A stretch of 64,000 nucleotides of DNA from Arthrobacter oryzae (GCF_003634095.1 NZ_RBIR01000007.1:124001-188000); one strand, 5' to 3'; shown: positions 40,245-48,972, numbered from the stretch's first letter. Notes: a model not told the origin generated them from the sequence alone. Numbers and translations are program-made.

Positions 40245-41354
40245 CTACCGGCGGCGCACGGTGAAGGAGTCGGAGAACGTGTATCCGTCTGCGGGAACGA
40301 ACCGGGCAGCCAGTTCATCCGCCGTGGCCGTGACGTCGAGCGTCCCGAGGGCGGGATCCCGGTTCCTGCCGGACGTGCTGGCGAAATACCGCATTTCCGG
40401 GTCGTCGGCATGTACATCGTAGAGCCCGACACCGCCGACGCCTACGGTGGCGAACACGGTGCCTGAGCCCTTGACCATGGAGCCGTCGGTATCGGCCAGG
40501 CACCCGGAGGTGAAGCTGGCGGGAACGAGTTCCGCGCAGGCCCCGCCCGTGGCCAGTTGGTGCGTCCGCTGATAGACGTGGTCGTGGCCGGACAGGACGA
40601 GGTCCACTTTTTTCTCGATCAGCATGTTGGTGAAGTCCTGCCCCGCTAGGCAGCCATAATTTCCGATGCTCAGGCAGGGGGTGTGCATGCCCACCACCGT
40701 CCACGGGATATTCTGCGACTTGGCCTCGTCGATTGCGTCCGCGGTCCAGCGCCAGCGTTCGCTGTCCCTGGAATAGTCCAGCGGCTGCCCGTCCCGGAAA
40801 TCGATGCCGGGGGAGACCAGGATGAAGCGGACAACGGGCTTCTGCGCGGGGACATCTACCCGCCACTGGGTGCCGTATTCGCCTTGGATGCCCGGCAGTT
40901 TGTTGGGCAGGCACTGGACGAATTTCGCAATGTCGCCGTCGTGGCCGTCGCTCTCGTGGTTTCCGGTCACCAGCTGGTAGGGAAAGTCCCTGCCGAGCCG
41001 GGCAGTGACCATGTCGCAGAACTGCTGTTCGATCCCGGCCTTGTACGCGAAGTCGCCGAGGGCGAGGTTCAGCTGGGGTTCGAGGCCGGCCACGACGTCG
41101 AGTACCTTCTTGGCGCCCGTACTGACACCGATGTCCCCCTGGGCGGTGAAGTGCACCGACCCGGCCGGCAACGGCGCTGCACTGGGCGACGGCCGGCCAC
41201 CCGATGACGGCGGTGCCGGACTCGACGACGACGGCGTGCCGGGAACCGGGGACGGTTCCGGCGGCCCGGGCTGGCACGCGGCGAGCAGCAGGGCGATGCT
41301 CAGCACCCATGCGCCTGTGGCCGCCTTGCCACGTTTCCCCAGGGACCTGGCCAC
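40245..41354 (-). CDS. Metallophosphoesterase lipoprotein
   Basis: The 369-residue exported phosphoesterase is calcineurin-like. The signal peptide has a lipobox (IALLLAAC); a Pro/Ser-rich linker follows. Metal-site motifs are GDIG (in place of the usual GDxH), LALGDFAY, VTGNHESD, VVGMHTPC and VLSGHDHVYQR, close to purple acid phosphatase-like enzymes. The second-shell change in the first motif is worth noting. It converges with the GH16 gene across only 39 bases. A phosphate-releasing role at the cell surface is likely; the substrate is unknown. Confidence 0.87.
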   Translation of the reverse strand: MARSLGKRGKAATGAWVLSIALLLAACQPGPPEPSPVPGTPSSSSPAPPSSGGRPSPSAAPLPAGSVHFTAQGDIGVSTGAKKVLDVVAGLEPQLNLALGDFAYKAGIEQQFCDMVTARLGRDFPYQLVTGNHESDGHDGDIAKFVQCLPNKLPGIQGEYGTQWRVDVPAQKPVVRFILVSPGIDFRDGQPLDYSRDSERWRWTADAIDEAKSQNIPWTVVGMHTPCLSIGNYGCLAGQDFTNMLIEKKVDLVLSGHDHVYQRTHQLATGGACAELVPASFTSGCLADTDGSMVKGSGTVFATVGVGGVGLYDVHADDPEMRYFASTSGRNRDPALGTLDVTATADELAARFVPADGYTFSDSFTVRRR

Positions 41355-41671
41355 GATTCCTCACATCATTTGGTCGATCGGGATTGTGCGGGTGAAGCTG
41401 TGCACAGAATCCCGTGAACACGGGTGATTGCCCGGCATTTACAGGCCAGACTAGCCCGGCCCTGGAACGATGGCCAGAGTAGCCCGTGCCCGGATGCGGG
41501 CCGCAGGCATGGGCTGCGGCCCGCATGTCCAGCCCGGCGGAAGACTCCGCGCCCCGCGTCAAGGGCCGGCGGGACCTAGCCCGGGACGGGCTTCCTCGTT
41601 AGCATGCAGGGTGGGGGAATACCCCGATTGTCCCGGCGGGACAGGCCCGCCCGTGCTCGAAGGAGACCATT

Positions 41672-42223
41672 GTGACTCTGCCCGAAGGCTTGACCCCCGG
41701 AGTGTGGACGCTGGACATGTCCCACAGTGAAGTCGGCTTCAGCGTCCGCCATGCGGGCATCAGCAAGGTCCGGGGGCGGTTCAATGAGGCCACCGCCGAG
41801 GCCAGGGTGCGCGAGTCCCTCGCGGATGCCAGCCTGCACGCCACGGTGAAGACGGCCAGCTTCGACTCCGGGGACGCCAACCGCGACGGGCACGTCCGCG
41901 GTCCGGACTTCTTCGACGTCGAGAAGTACCCCGACATGACGTTCCGGGCCACCGGGATCCGTGGCGAAGGGGAGGACTACGTGCTGACCGGCGAACTGAC
42001 GATCCGTGACACCACCAAGACCGTGGAACTCGAGGTCGAGTACACGGGCGTCGCGGTGGACCCCTTCGGCGCTACCCGGGCCGGATTCAGCGCCGAGGCG
42101 GACATCAGCCGGAAAGAATTCGGCCTGACCTGGAACGCCGCCCTCGCCGCCGGCGGGCTGCTGGTCAGCGACAAGGTAAAGATCAATGTTGAGGCCGCCA
42201 TGGTGAAGCAGGCCGATACCTAG
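41672..42223 (+). CDS. YceI family protein
   Basis: The 183-residue protein is an YceI-type lipocalin-like beta-barrel that binds polyisoprenoids in characterised homologues. Motifs: WTLDMSHSEVGFSVRHAGIS at the start, VKTASFDSGDANRDGHVRG, and FFDVEKYPDMTFRATGI. There is no signal peptide, so it is the cytoplasmic form. The GTG at 41672 has AAGGAG seven bases upstream. The 317-base gap before it, shared with the phosphoesterase gene, shows no gene and no clear repeat. Confidence 0.93.
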   Translation: MTLPEGLTPGVWTLDMSHSEVGFSVRHAGISKVRGRFNEATAEARVRESLADASLHATVKTASFDSGDANRDGHVRGPDFFDVEKYPDMTFRATGIRGEGEDYVLTGELTIRDTTKTVELEVEYTGVAVDPFGATRAGFSAEADISRKEFGLTWNAALAAGGLLVSDKVKINVEAAMVKQADT

Positions 42224-42301
42224 GAGCCGTGACGAAAGTCAGCGAAATGATCCCGGCCCCTCCCTAGGTCCAATGTCACTCCCACGGGCGAGAATGGATT
42301 C

Positions 42302-42715
42302 ATGAAGACACTCCTGAACATCATCTGGCTGATCTTTGGCGGGCTTTGGCTGGCCCTCGGATACTTCTTTGCCGGCATCATCTGCTGCCTGCTGATAGTC
42401 ACCATTCCGTGGGGCCTGGCCTCCTTCCGCATCGCGTCCTTCACCCTGTGGCCATTCGGCCGCATGGTGGTGGACAAGCCGGGCGGAAGCGGTGTCTTTA
42501 CCCTGCTGGGCAACGTCATCTGGCTGCTTGTGGCGGGCATCTGGATCGCCATCGGGCACGTTGTCACTGCCTTCGCGATGGCCATCACCATCATCGGCAT
42601 CCCGCTGGCCATCGCCAACCTCAAGCTCATCCCGGTCTCGCTGATGCCGCTGGGCAAGCAGATCGTTCCGAGCAATACGCCGTTTGTGCCGACCTACGTC
42701 CACGGCCGCCGCTAG
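42302..42715 (+). CDS. YccF domain membrane protein
   Basis: The 137-residue inner-membrane protein is made of two YccF repeats. Each has a hydrophobic helix followed by a proline-containing turn (TLLNIIWLIFGGLWLALGYF, then TIPWGLASFRIASFTLWPFG; and again LLGNVIWLLVAGIWIAIGHV, then IIGIPLAIANLKLIPVSLMP). Function is unknown. It is 78 bases downstream of the YceI gene on the same strand. Confidence 0.92.
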   Translation: MKTLLNIIWLIFGGLWLALGYFFAGIICCLLIVTIPWGLASFRIASFTLWPFGRMVVDKPGGSGVFTLLGNVIWLLVAGIWIAIGHVVTAFAMAITIIGIPLAIANLKLIPVSLMPLGKQIVPSNTPFVPTYVHGRR

Positions 42716-42773
42716 GGCTGTGGTGCAGGCGGGGCGGCCCTGCTGTCATTTCTAAGGAATCCGGGAGGGGATC

Positions 42774-43247
42774 ATGAGCGAACTGGCGTCGGGCGACACA
42801 GACCTGATGCTGGTGATCGTCCGCGAGTTCAGGGCACCTGTCCAGGTGGTGTGGTCTGCATTGACGGACCCGGACCAGGCACCGCGGTGGTGGGGTCCGC
42901 GCGGTTTCCACGTTCCGCGTGAGAGTATCGACGCCGACCTTGAAGTCGGCGGCCTGTACCGCGCCTGCATGGTCCAGGACAGCACCGGGGAGGAATTCTG
43001 GTGGAGCGGAGTGCACACCGACATCGAGCCGCCGCAGCTGTTCGTGTTCACCCATGCCTGGGATAAACCGGACGGCACCCGCGGGTTCGAGACCGAGGTG
43101 ACCATCCGGTTGGATGAGATCGACGGCGGCACCCAGATGACGTTCACGCAGGGCCCGTTCGACTCAGCAGCCAGCCGGGACCGCCACGGCGAGGGCTGGC
43201 GTGAATCGTTCGACAGGCTGGCCGATCACCTCAGCGTTGCCGCCTGA
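42774..43247 (+). CDS. SRPBCC/AHSA1-like domain protein
   Basis: The 157-residue protein has a START-like helix-grip fold: IVREFRAPVQVVWSALTDPD, RWWGPRGFHVP, ending GWRESFDRLADHL. AHSA1-type proteins bind small hydrophobic ligands or partner proteins; the ligand is unknown. GGGAGGGG lies before the ATG. It converges with the DUF4031-HD gene. Confidence 0.92.
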   Translation: MSELASGDTDLMLVIVREFRAPVQVVWSALTDPDQAPRWWGPRGFHVPRESIDADLEVGGLYRACMVQDSTGEEFWWSGVHTDIEPPQLFVFTHAWDKPDGTRGFETEVTIRLDEIDGGTQMTFTQGPFDSAASRDRHGEGWRESFDRLADHLSVAA

Positions 43248-43283
43248 GCGCCGGCGGCTGCCGACACTCAGCCGGCCTGCCGG

Positions 43284-44153
43284 TTACGCGAGCTCGCCTT
43301 GGAGGTTCCGGCGGGCCGCCTCCATCCACAGTTCGCGGCCGCGGTCGGTATGGAAGAGCGGATCAAGCTGCAGCAGCCGGCGGACCACCGCGGCGCGGCC
43401 GGCGGCGAAGTCGGCGTCGCCGATGTGCGCGAAGTCTTCCCTGACCGCGGCCCGGTAGCGGGCGTAAGCCTCCGGGGCCCCGCCAAGGACGGAGAGATCG
43501 GCGTCGCTGAGCAGGGCGCCGGCGTCGTCGCCGGGCTCCGGGCAGTGGTCCGCCGTCAGCAGCACCAGGCGCACCACCTCGTCCACCTCGGCGGCAGGAA
43601 GGTCTGCATGCCGGAGCCGGTCCTGGGCCAGGCGGGCCGACTCGTCCTCGTCCTGGCCTGCGACGCCGCGGTAGACGGCGTCGTGGAACCACGCGGCCAG
43701 GACCACGTGCCGGGGCGCGCCGGCCGGCTCGCACAGCCGGTCCAGAGCCTCCAGCACGGCCAGCAGATGGGTGCGGCCGTGGTATTTCCGGTTCTCCTCG
43801 CCCCAGCGGTCCATCAGATCCAGGAAGAGGGCGTCGTGGCCCGGCAGCGTCTCGTTCCAGCGGTTCAGGAGCGGGACCCGGAGGGCCTTTCCACGTCGTC
43901 GGGCCGGGATTCGAAGGCCGCTCGCAATCAGCTTGCGGACCAGGACCCGGCCTTCCACGGGGATGGCCCCGGCGGTCACCAGGGCCGCGTGCCGGGACTC
44001 GGGAACGTCATAATGGTCGCCGTCGAACGCCCGATCGGGGATGCCGGCAGCGGCAGCGAAGGCGTGCAGCTCATCAAGCGAGGTGTCGGACACCAGATGG
44101 GAAAAGTGCGTTCCGTGGGCAGGCCAGAGAGGGGGATCGACATAGACGGCCAT
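43284..44153 (-). CDS. DUF4031 protein fused to an HD-type domain
   Basis: The 289-residue protein has two parts. Residues 1 to about 85 are a DUF4031 domain (MAVYVDPPLWPAHGTHFSHL, then DRAFDGDHYDVPESRH). Residues about 105-285 form an HD phosphohydrolase-like helical domain: KYHGRTHLLAVLEAL, VVLAAWFHDAVYRG, and LLTADHCPEPGDDAGALLSD with the metal-binding His/Asp residues. The HD part may act on nucleotides; the DUF4031 role is unknown. It is divergent from the molybdate operon. Confidence 0.85.
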   Translation of the reverse strand: MAVYVDPPLWPAHGTHFSHLVSDTSLDELHAFAAAAGIPDRAFDGDHYDVPESRHAALVTAGAIPVEGRVLVRKLIASGLRIPARRRGKALRVPLLNRWNETLPGHDALFLDLMDRWGEENRKYHGRTHLLAVLEALDRLCEPAGAPRHVVLAAWFHDAVYRGVAGQDEDESARLAQDRLRHADLPAAEVDEVVRLVLLTADHCPEPGDDAGALLSDADLSVLGGAPEAYARYRAAVREDFAHIGDADFAAGRAAVVRRLLQLDPLFHTDRGRELWMEAARRNLQGELA

Positions 44154-44280
44154 GGTGGAAGTCTAACGCCGCCCGCGGCACGCGGGGCCGGGCCGCGGGC
44201 ATCTGCGCGCTGCGGACCGGGCCACGCAGCGACGGTTGTCCCGGCGTCGTCAAGCTGCCTCAGGGTTGTTTATGCGGTAA

Positions 44281-44313
44281 ATAATCCGTTCCAAAACCGC
44301 AAATGAGGATTAT
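44281..44313 (+). promoter_or_regulatory. Inverted repeat before the molybdate operon
   Basis: ATAATCC (44281-44287) and GGATTAT (44307-44313) face each other across 19 bases in an AT-rich stretch just upstream of the HTH-TOBE start (44323). Overlap with the likely promoter suggests an operator for a molybdate-responsive regulator, perhaps the encoded HTH-TOBE protein. Confidence 0.5.
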
Positions 44314-44322
44314 CATGGAGAT

Positions 44323-44733
44323 ATGCCTAAGATTCGCATCTCCGAAGCAGCCCGCTTCCTCGGTGTCAGTGACGACACCGTCCGGCGCTGGACCGAGCAG
44401 GGAAACCTCACTGCGCTCAAGGATGACTCCGGCCGTCTGGCCGTAGACGGGTTGGAGCTCGCACAGCTGGCCCGGGAACAGGCCCAGCTTCCGGAGGACC
44501 CTGCCCGGGTGGGCAGCTCCGCCCGGAACCGCTTCGTCGGACTCGTCACGGCGATTACGGCGGACACCGTGATGGCACAGGTCGAGCTCCAGTGCGGGCC
44601 CTTCCGGGTGGTGTCCCTGATGAGCAGCGAGGCCGTTCGTGATCTGGGACTGGAACTCGGTTCCGTCGCAACCGCCGTGGTGAAAGCCACCACCGTGATC
44701 ATCGAGACCCCCAAAGGAAAGGCCGTCATATGA
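44323..44733 (+). CDS. HTH-TOBE (molbindin-like) regulator of the molybdate operon
   Basis: The 136-residue protein joins an N-terminal MerR/excisionase-type HTH (RISEAARFLGVSDDTVRRWT) to a C-terminal TOBE/Mop domain (SARNRFVGLVTAITADTVMA, then LGSVATAVVKATTVIIE) that binds molybdate or tungstate. It probably represses or activates the operon in response to intracellular molybdate, standing in for ModE. GGAG lies close to the ATG. Its stop overlaps the modA start (ATGA, 44730-44733). Confidence 0.9.
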   Translation: MPKIRISEAARFLGVSDDTVRRWTEQGNLTALKDDSGRLAVDGLELAQLAREQAQLPEDPARVGSSARNRFVGLVTAITADTVMAQVELQCGPFRVVSLMSSEAVRDLGLELGSVATAVVKATTVIIETPKGKAVI

Positions 44734-45551
44734 AACTGCCGCGCAGGCTCACCGCTCTGATCGCCGCCGCCACGGTCTCCATTGTCCTTGCTGCGTGCGC
44801 GGGAGCGCCCGGCAGCGGAGCGGGCGCGGCATCGGGCACCGGCGGCTCAACGTCAGGCGCGGGGGAGGCCAAGCCCACCGGAACCCTGACGGTCTTCGCC
44901 GCGGCCTCGCTGAAGGCCACCTTCACGAAGCTCGCCGCCGAGTTCGAGGCGGCGAACCCGGGCACCAAGGTGGCTCTGAGTTTCGCCGGCTCCTCCGATC
45001 TCGTCACCCAGATCAGCCAGGGAGCCCCCGCGGATGTCATCGCTTCGGCGGACACCAAGAACATGGCCAAGCTCGCCGACGCCGGACTCCTGGACGGTCC
45101 CGCCAGGAACTTCGCCACCAACGTCCTCGCGATCGCCGTCCCGCCGGCCAACCCGGCATCGATCGCCTCGTTCGCCGATCTTGCCCGTCCCGGGGTCCGG
45201 GTGGTGGTGTGTGCCGGCCAGGTCCCCTGCGGCGCCGCGGCCGCCGCCGTCGAAAAATCCACAGGCGTGACGCTGAAGCCGGTCAGCGAGGAATCCTCTG
45301 TCACCGACGTCCTGGGCAAGGTCACCTCGGGCGAGGCCGACGCCGGACTCGTGTACGTCACGGACGTCAAGACCGCCGGCGACAAGGTAAAGGGAATCCC
45401 CTTCGCCGAGGCGGGCCAGGCAGTCAACACCTACCCCATCGCCACGGTGGGCGCCAGCAAGAACAAGGACCTGGCGGCGGCCTTCGTGGCGTTGGTCACC
45501 GGCGCGGCGGGCAAGAAAGTCCTGGGCGACGCCGGGTTCGGCACGAAGTGA
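44730..45551 (+). CDS. modA: Molybdate ABC transporter substrate-binding lipoprotein
   Basis: The 273-residue lipoprotein has a signal peptide with lipobox IVLAAC, then a Gly/Ala/Ser linker. The oxyanion-binding fold has the ModA signatures [51 protein letters not shown], and [12 protein letters not shown]. It captures molybdate or tungstate outside the membrane for ModBC. It is translationally coupled to the HTH-TOBE regulator and lies seven bases from modB. Confidence 0.96.
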   Translation: MKLPRRLTALIAAATVSIVLAACAGAPGSGAGAASGTGGSTSGAGEAKPTGTLTVFAAASLKATFTKLAAEFEAANPGTKVALSFAGSSDLVTQISQGAPADVIASADTKNMAKLADAGLLDGPARNFATNVLAIAVPPANPASIASFADLARPGVRVVVCAGQVPCGAAAAAVEKSTGVTLKPVSEESSVTDVLGKVTSGEADAGLVYVTDVKTAGDKVKGIPFAEAGQAVNTYPIATVGASKNKDLAAAFVALVTGAAGKKVLGDAGFGTK

Positions 45552-45558
45552 GTCGCGG

Positions 45559-46422
45559 ATGAGGCACGGTTACCAGGGCATCCCGCGCTGGATCTATGTC
45601 CTCGCCGCGGCAGGCGCCGTATTCGTCCTGCTGCCCTTGGCCGCCGTCGTCGCGAAGGTCAACTGGCCCCAGTTCCTGCCCCTGGTCACCTCCGAATCGT
45701 CCCTCACGGCCCTGGGGCTGAGCCTGCGGACCGCCGCGGCCAGCACCGCGCTGTGCATCGTGCTGGGCGTCCCGCTTGCTCTCGTCCTGGCCCGCGGGCA
45801 GTTCCGCGGGCAGCGGCTGCTCCGTTCCTTCGTGCTCCTGCCGCTGGTCCTGCCGCCCGTCGTCGGTGGCATCGCGCTGCTCTACACCTTCGGCCGGCAG
45901 GGGCTGCTCGGGCGATCGCTCGAACTGGCGGGCATCCAGATCGCCTTTTCGACCACGGCCGTGGTCCTGGCTCAGACCTTCGTCGCCCTCCCGTTCCTGG
46001 TGGTGAGTCTCGAAGGCGCCCTGCGCTCGGCCGGCAGCCGGTACGAGGCCGTCGCGGCGACGCTCGGCGCCCGCCCCACCACGGTGCTGCGCCGGGTGAC
46101 CCTCCCGCTGGTGCTGCCCGGGCTGGCGTCCGGCGCCGTGCTCTCGTTCGCGCGCAGCCTGGGCGAGTTCGGCGCCACGCTCACGTTCGCCGGGAGCCTG
46201 CAGGGCGTCACCCGCACCCTGCCGCTGGAGATCTATCTGCAGCGCGAGACCGACGCCGACGCCGCCGTCGCATTGTCACTCCTACTTGTCGCGGTGGCTG
46301 TCGCCGTCGTCGGACTGTCCTACCGGGGTCCGGGAGCGGCCGCCGCGCGTGGCTCCGGCGCGGCGCCGCGCACCCCGCGCGCAGGTTCGGCGGAGCCCGC
46401 GCTGGAGCCGGTGGCACGGTGA
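45559..46422 (+). CDS. modB: Molybdate ABC transporter permease
   Basis: The 287-residue permease has about six helices. Typical ModB segments are [40 protein letters not shown] and the EAA-type loop [20 protein letters not shown], followed by [19 protein letters not shown]. The C-terminal 35 residues are a soluble Ala/Gly/Arg-rich tail. The stop overlaps the modC GTG (GTGA, 46419-46422). Confidence 0.95.
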   Translation: MRHGYQGIPRWIYVLAAAGAVFVLLPLAAVVAKVNWPQFLPLVTSESSLTALGLSLRTAAASTALCIVLGVPLALVLARGQFRGQRLLRSFVLLPLVLPPVVGGIALLYTFGRQGLLGRSLELAGIQIAFSTTAVVLAQTFVALPFLVVSLEGALRSAGSRYEAVAATLGARPTTVLRRVTLPLVLPGLASGAVLSFARSLGEFGATLTFAGSLQGVTRTLPLEIYLQRETDADAAVALSLLLVAVAVAVVGLSYRGPGAAAARGSGAAPRTPRAGSAEPALEPVAR

Positions 46423-47468
46423 GCGTCCGCATCAACGCCGCCATTGCCGCCCGCGGCTTCGACGTCTCCGTGACCCTGGCGCCGGGGGAAACCCTGGCCG
46501 TGCTCGGTCCCAACGGGGCCGGCAAATCCACACTGCTTTCCGTCATGGCGGGCCTGCTGCGCCCGGACACCGGCAGCGGCGAGGTGGACGGCAGGGTCCT
46601 GTTCCAGCTCGGTGCCGGGGCGAACACCTGGACCGCTCCCCACCGCCGCGGCACCGCCCTGCTGGCCCAGGAGCCACTCCTGTTCCCGCACCTGAGCGTG
46701 CTCGACAACGTCGCCTTCGGACCCCGGAGCGCCGGCGTGGGCAAGGTGGCGTCCAGGGAAACCGCGAGACGCTGGCTGGCCGAAGTCGACGCCGCGGAGC
46801 TCGCCTCCCGGCGACCCGGCGAGCTGTCCGGCGGCCAGGCGCAACGGGTGGCCGTGGCGCGTGCGCTGGCGGCCGACCCCGACGTCCTGCTGCTGGATGA
46901 ACCCATGGCGGCCCTGGACATCCATGCCGCGCCGTTGCTGCGCCGGCTGCTCAAGCGGGTCCTCGCCGGGCGCCGCGCCGTCATTGTCACCCACGACATC
47001 CTGGACGCGTACATGCTCGCGGACCGGGTGATTGTGCTGGAGGAGGGCCGGATCACCGAGGAAGGCCCCGTCCGCGAGGTGCTCCGGCGCCCGCGCAGCC
47101 GCTTCGCCGCCGGTCTTGCCGGACTGAACCTGGTGGCGGGAACCGTGACCGCCGCCGGCGTCCGTTCGGCCGAGGGGCTGGAATTCGCCGGCCAACATGA
47201 TGATCCGCTGGTCCCCGGGCAGGCCGGAGTGGCCGCGTTTCCGCCGTCGGCGGTGTCCGTCTTCCTGAGCGAGGCCCATGGCAGCCCGCGGAACTCGTTC
47301 CGGGTAAGGCTCACGGATCTAGAGCCGCACGGGGACCAGATCCGGGTCCGCGCCGGCGACCTGTCGGCTGACATCACGCCCGCCGCCTCCGCGGACCTTG
47401 GCCTGGCGCCGGGGCTGGAGGCCTACTTCGTGGTCAAGGCCGCGGCGGTGTCGATCTACCCGGCGTAG
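46419..47468 (+). CDS. modC: Molybdate ABC transporter ATP-binding protein
   Basis: The 349-residue ATPase has Walker [11 protein letters not shown]-loop [13 protein letters not shown], signature [15 protein letters not shown], Walker [13 protein letters not shown] and the H-loop [11 protein letters not shown]-terminal TOBE domain ([20 protein letters not shown]) binds oxyanion in ModC and can inhibit transport when the cell is replete. The GTG at 46419 overlaps modB; a longer frame upstream is only the antisense-free overlap with modB and is not used. Confidence 0.94.
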   Translation: MSVRINAAIAARGFDVSVTLAPGETLAVLGPNGAGKSTLLSVMAGLLRPDTGSGEVDGRVLFQLGAGANTWTAPHRRGTALLAQEPLLFPHLSVLDNVAFGPRSAGVGKVASRETARRWLAEVDAAELASRRPGELSGGQAQRVAVARALAADPDVLLLDEPMAALDIHAAPLLRRLLKRVLAGRRAVIVTHDILDAYMLADRVIVLEEGRITEEGPVREVLRRPRSRFAAGLAGLNLVAGTVTAAGVRSAEGLEFAGQHDDPLVPGQAGVAAFPPSAVSVFLSEAHGSPRNSFRVRLTDLEPHGDQIRVRAGDLSADITPAASADLGLAPGLEAYFVVKAAAVSIYPA

Positions 47469-47597
47469 CGTGGGCGCAGCCCCGGGGCGCTGGGCCTGGG
47501 TTTCGTCCTGGAGCGACGGACGGGCGGGGCGGATTGCCGGACGAGCTGGGCGGGGCTGAGTGGCCGGCCGGGTGATTCGCCGGGGAGCGGGGCGGGG

Positions 47598-47638
47598 CTG
47601 ACTGAGTGCCGGACGGGGTGGGCCTGACTGAGTGCCGG
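47598..47638. repeat. Direct repeat in a G-rich intergenic stretch after modC
   Basis: CTGACTGAGTGCCGG occurs at 47598-47612 and 47624-47638 (period 26). The gap from 47469 to 47672 is strongly G-rich on the plus strand, with many GGGCGGGGCTG-like runs and no gene or clear terminator. Confidence 0.6.
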
Positions 47639-47672
47639 GCGGGCTGGGCGGGAGTGCGGCTCTGTGGCGAGG

Positions 47673-48164
47673 TTAGTCGCCGGCGGCGCGAACGGGGTGC
47701 TGGCTGACGATCGAGACCCGGTTGAACGCGTTCATCGTGATCGCCAGCCAGCTGACCGCGGAGAATTCCTCCGGCGTCAGGTGCTTCCGCGCCTGGGCGC
47801 CCTCATGGTCTCGGGTGCGGGCGTCGGCGATGGAAGTGATCGCCTCGGCCAGAGTCAGTGCAGCCCGTTCCTTTTCGGAGAAGAGCGTGGTGTCGCGCCA
47901 GGCGGAGAGGACAGCCAGACGCTGGGCCGACTCGCCGCCCTTGACGGCATCGCCCACGTGCAGGTCAAGGCAGTAGGCGCAGCCGTTGATCTGCGAGATG
48001 CGGACGTTGAGCAACTCGATGAGCTTGTCGTCCAGTCCCGCGTCCTCGGCCGCTTCCTTGGCTTTGAGCCCAAGCCCGTTCAGTGCGCGCCAGGCCGCCG
48101 GGTGCTGCTTGTCCAGGAATACACTCCGGTGCTCGGGATTTTGCGGTGCGGACGACTCATTCAT
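47673..48164 (-). CDS. AhpD/carboxymuconolactone decarboxylase-like peroxidase-type protein
   Basis: The 163-residue helical protein has the AhpD active-site motif C62-AY-C65-LDL-H69 (GCAYCLDLHVGDAVKGG). Such proteins are thiol-dependent peroxidases or reductants. The ATG at 48164 has no ribosome binding site, but TATTGT ends seven bases upstream, implying a leaderless mRNA. A palindromic operator lies further up (48211-48239). Confidence 0.88.
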   Translation of the reverse strand: MNESSAPQNPEHRSVFLDKQHPAAWRALNGLGLKAKEAAEDAGLDDKLIELLNVRISQINGCAYCLDLHVGDAVKGGESAQRLAVLSAWRDTTLFSEKERAALTLAEAITSIADARTRDHEGAQARKHLTPEEFSAVSWLAITMNAFNRVSIVSQHPVRAAGD

Positions 48165-48171
48165 GGGTTCC

Positions 48172-48239
48172 ACAATACCGACGAGTTTCGGTCCGGCCCG
48201 GAGCGTCGCGTGACAATGCTTGTCAAACATGTGACAAGC
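48172..48239 (-). promoter_or_regulatory. Leaderless promoter and TTGTCA/TGACAA operator of the AhpD-like gene
   Basis: On the minus strand the -10 box TATTGT (48177-48172) is seven bases before the ATG. Upstream, GCTTGTCA (48218-48225) and TGACAAGC (48232-48239) form a perfect 8-bp palindrome with spacer AACATG, and a third half-site TGACAA lies at 48211-48216. This looks like a binding site for a dimeric redox- or drug-responsive repressor. Confidence 0.5.
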
Positions 48240-48383
48240 TTTCGGGGTGGGAGTGTTTGGCTCGGTGGCCGGTTCCTTGGGGGACCCGGCCGCCGTGCCG
48301 CTCCTTCGTGGGGCCGCGTTTCGCCTACTGAGCCCAGTCAGAGCTTGCTGCGCAACATTCCCTGGCCCCGGCCCCGCGCAGGG

Positions 48384-48851
48384 CATGTCCAGCTCCTGAG
48401 CCCGTCAGTGGACATGTCCAGTGGTCAGGCCCGACTACGGGGAGCATGTCCAATGGCCGGGCGCGTTGCTGGGGGATATGTCCAGCCTTCAGTCCCAGGA
48501 GTGGACATATGGGGATTATGTCCAATGGCTCGGACCGGGGGAGGGAATGTCGCCTTGTCCGGCTTGGCGGCGGGGAGCATGTCCAATCTTCAGGTCCTGG
48601 CGCCGGCTCGGCGGCGAACATGCCCGGTCGTACAGGGTCGGCGGAGGGCATGTCCGGAGCGGGGCCGTTCCTGGCGTCAAGTCCGATGCATGTATGCATT
48701 TTGACGCCCAGAAGCAGGGGACATGCTCATTCTTGGCGCCCACATGCTCATTCTTGGTGCCCATGGACACGGGACATGTCCATTCCTGGTCTCAGGCAAA
48801 GGGCATGGTGGGATTATGTCCAGTCCTCGCGGCCGGGGAGGGGCATGTCCC
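48384..48851. repeat. Intergenic array of about 16 CATGTCC-type repeats
   Basis: Between the AhpD-like gene and clpB, the core CATGTCC(A), often extended to GGACATGTCC or GGAGCATGTCCAAT, recurs at 48384, 48413, 48445, 48477 (TATGTCCA), 48517 (TATGTCCA), 48578, 48649, 48775, 48815 (TATGTCCA) and 48844. Weaker forms lie near 48506, 48546, 48619, 48722, 48743 and 48803. Spacing is mostly 20-60 bases. A 21-base tandem pair (ACATGCTCATTCTTGG core) is at 48721-48762. A nested palindrome, GGCGTCAA/TTGACGCC around ATGCAT/ATGCAT, lies at 48673-48708. No gene is convincing on either strand. Confidence 0.85.
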
Positions 48852-48943
48852 GGGGGTCCCGTGCCGCGAGGGCTGCGGGGAGTCCGGCCCTAGACAGCCG
48901 TTTCGCCGTCGGCAAACATGGACCAAAAGGAACCCGCCGTAAA

Positions 48944-48972
48944 GTTGAGCGGAGTAGACTCAACTTTAGTAT
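48944..48972 (+). promoter_or_regulatory. clpB promoter overlapped by a HAIR (HspR) element
   Basis: GTTGAGC-N7-ACTCAAC (48944-48964) matches the HspR operator HAIR (consensus CTTGAGT-N7-ACTCAAG) apart from outer bases. TTGAGC (48945-48950) also serves as a -35 box, and TAGTAT (48967-48972) as the -10 box, 16 bases apart. A repressor bound here would block polymerase, the known mode of control for clpB in actinobacteria. Confidence 0.82.

Noticed and set aside
48384..48851. CRISPR array or coding gene in the CATGTCC region
   Set aside because: Repeats are short (7-10 bases conserved), irregularly spaced and partly palindromic, with no cas genes. Open frames on both strands are low in similarity to anything and composed of the repeat itself.
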